DNA from: Xanthobacteraceae bacterium
GTDB lineage: Bacteria; Pseudomonadota; Alphaproteobacteria; Rhizobiales; Xanthobacteraceae
Assembly: GCA_030039655.1 (NCBI GenBank)
Contig: JASHVC010000104.1
Location: 1-7,151, forward strand
Reading direction: 5' to 3'
DNA: 7,151 nucleotides
Shown here one piece after another: positions 5,915-7,151 of this stretch; the first letter of the stretch is position 1; each line of letters opens with the position of its first letter. The position numbers and the translations under genes were made by a program. The notes under the pieces were generated by a model. It was not told where the DNA came from, made no database searches, and was given only the letters and a program-made list of their open reading frames with translations.

Positions 5915-6238
5915 ATGCTTTCGGCGAGACGATCCAAAGCAATCAAGAAGATCGACAAACTAGGAACAGCACTGGTGGCAGTGCTGAGTGTCCTCGCAGC
6001 CGGGGCCGCCTACGCCGCCCTGCGTTTCGGGTGGTTTCATAGCCCTTGGGAAATGGCGCTATGGCTCGGCATCGGCCTTGCTTTCCTGCTCGGCGGAGTC
6101 GGCACGCAAATCCACCGGACCCCAAAAAATACGAATGTGCACGGCGCGGCGCGGCCCGCTTCGGAATCCGAAGCGCAAGCCTCCGCGCGCGGTGACGCAA
6201 AATCGCCTGCCCTGCACGACCGGACATTTCCCGACTAA
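5915..6238 (+). CDS. Two-helix membrane protein, probable N-terminal part of a split VirD4/TraG coupling protein
   Basis: From the ATG at 5915 the product is 107 residues. GAGAAA at 5900-5905 lies 9 bases upstream, which favours this start over the in-frame TTG at 5906. A basic N-terminus (ARRSKAIKKIDKLG) precedes helix 1 (ALVAVLSVLAAGAAYAAL), a short loop (RFGWFHSPWEM), helix 2 (LWLGIGLAFLLGGVG) and a polar tail, so both ends should be cytoplasmic. This is the N-terminal topology of VirD4/TraG coupling proteins. The tail also has VHGAARPAS, resembling the HGSAR-type motif that follows the helices in full-length members. The ATPase gene begins 5 bases after its TAA, in a different frame, and lacks its own helices. 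It could be a genuine separate subunit or the N-terminal remnant of a gene broken by a frameshift. Confidence 0.8.
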   Translation: MLSARRSKAIKKIDKLGTALVAVLSVLAAGAAYAALRFGWFHSPWEMALWLGIGLAFLLGGVGTQIHRTPKNTNVHGAARPASESEAQASARGDAKSPALHDRTFPD

Positions 6239-6243
6239 ACGCC

Positions 6244-7151
6244 ATGAAAGACGACAGCGACGGCATAAGCCTCGGCCGCCACTATGACGACGCGACGCAG
6301 CGCGTTGGCGACAAGATTCCCTATCAGGGCGAACGCCATTTGTTGCTGCTCGGCCCGACCGGCACGGGCAAAGGCACGCGCTTCCTCATTCCGAACCTGC
6401 TGACGATCAAGAATCGCTCCATCATCGTCATCGACCCGAAGGGCGAACTGGCTGCCGTAACCGCCGACTACCGGCGCACGGTGGGCGACGTAGTGATGCT
6501 CAATCCCTTCAACGTGCTTGGACTTGGCTCGGAAGGTTTCAATCCCCTCGCCGCGCTTGATCCGCAATCGCCCTATTTCTATGACGACGCGGCAGCGCTC
6601 GGCGAGGCTCTCATCAAGCTCGAAGCGAAGGACCCGCATTGGACCGAATCCGCGCAAGGGCTGATGGTCGCCCTCATCATGTGGGAGAAGCTGCAACGGG
6701 GCGATGCGGCCAATCTCGAAAATGTACGCGAGATGCTGACGGAGCCCGATCGGCTGGAAACCTTTGTCGGCGACGATGGTAAACCGCATGAGCGGCTTAT
6801 CGGCGGCCTGCGCTACACTGCAACACAAATGATCCTCGATGGCGGCTATGAAATCGCGAGCCTCGCCTCGCGCTTCGCCGGGCGGGACACAAACGAACTC
6901 GCAAGCATTCGCTCGACCGGCGATACGCAAACGCGCTGGCTGTTGTCGAACCCTATGCGCGACGATCTCAAGAAGCCGGGCGTGGATTTTCGCAAGCTCA
7001 AGGATAAGCCGACCACGGTCTATGTGATCCTGCCCGCCGAACGCATGCGCACTCATAGCGTCTGGTTGCGTCTCGTGATCGTCTCGGCCCTGCGCGCGCT
7101 CTACCGGCCCGGTGGCTTGCGCACGCTATTCCTGATCGATGAAATGCCCGC
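6244..7151 (+). CDS. virD4: Type IV coupling protein ATPase (VirD4/TraG family), C-terminus beyond right edge
   Basis: Type IV coupling proteins are ring-forming ATPases that deliver DNA or protein substrates to the secretion channel at the inner membrane. Of this one, 302 complete codons are visible. GISLGR (7-12) corresponds to the segment leading into the nucleotide-binding domain. Walker A is GPTGTGKG (37-44, Lys43). VIDPKGELAAVTA (63-75) is the conserved strand after it, and LFLIDE (295-300, Asp299-Glu300) is Walker B. The part between, including the TESAQGLM helix near 135-141, matches the family's inserted helical domain. The usual N-terminal 100 or more residues with two transmembrane helices are absent. 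No ribosome binding site is evident before the ATG, so translation is probably coupled to the small membrane-protein gene that ends 5 bases upstream. A long antisense frame at 6235-7056 is a shadow. Whether it serves conjugation or protein secretion cannot be told here. Confidence 0.93.
   Translation, partial: MKDDSDGISLGRHYDDATQRVGDKIPYQGERHLLLLGPTGTGKGTRFLIPNLLTIKNRSIIVIDPKGELAAVTADYRRTVGDVVMLNPFNVLGLGSEGFNPLAALDPQSPYFYDDAAALGEALIKLEAKDPHWTESAQGLMVALIMWEKLQRGDAANLENVREMLTEPDRLETFVGDDGKPHERLIGGLRYTATQMILDGGYEIASLASRFAGRDTNELASIRSTGDTQTRWLLSNPMRDDLKKPGVDFRKLKDKPTTVYVILPAERMRTHSVWLRLVIVSALRALYRPGGLRTLFLIDEMP

Noticed and set aside
6235..7056. A 273-codon open frame on the minus strand
   Set aside because: It is fully antisense to the coupling ATPase, whose Walker motifs prove the plus-strand frame. 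Its Arg/Ala-heavy composition is typical of an antisense shadow in GC-rich DNA.

Overview
The base composition (moderately GC-rich, with many GC-ending codons), TTG/GTG-tolerant starts and the protein types point to an alphaproteobacterium, most likely of the Rhizobiales/Hyphomicrobiales. This is an inference from style, since the window holds no taxonomic marker gene. It reads as an accessory region, probably a plasmid, an integrative conjugative element or a genomic island: envelope genes of unknown function, a compact tyrosine recombinase, a TIR-domain protein and the start of a type IV secretion/conjugation locus.

Layout. 1-1134 (minus, running off the left edge) encodes a predicted lipoprotein of unknown function. 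A 286-base divergent intergenic stretch separates it from a rightward pair: a secreted protein (1421-2209) and a four-helix inner-membrane protein (2263-2919). The second ends in a perfect 8-bp hairpin. After it come two DnaA-box-like 9-mers (2956-2976). A leftward catalytic-domain-only tyrosine recombinase (3050-3658) follows. Just upstream of its start lies a 31-bp inverted repeat with 13-bp arms (12 of 13 matched) around a 5-bp spacer. This could be the recombinase's own crossover site or an operator.

3803-4840 (plus) encodes a TIR-domain protein with a single C-terminal-side membrane anchor, apparently started from TTG. The next 376 bases hold only a doubtful small convergent ORF and an AT-rich patch with a 10-bp tandem repeat. 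A leftward membrane protein (5217-5750) with a strong ribosome binding site is divergent from a rightward pair: a 107-residue two-helix membrane protein (5915-6238) and, 5 bases later, a VirD4/TraG-type coupling ATPase (from 6244, cut by the right edge).

How the genes may work together. The clearest functional unit is the right end. The ATPase lacks the usual N-terminal membrane domain, and the small protein just upstream has that topology plus an HGAAR motif resembling the linker of full-length coupling proteins. The two therefore look like a coupling protein split into two polypeptides, either as a functional split or by recent frame disruption. The TIR gene next to a recombinase and a transfer locus is a plausible mobile defence or signalling cargo, but no partner gene is visible. 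The left-hand envelope genes have no recognisable function.
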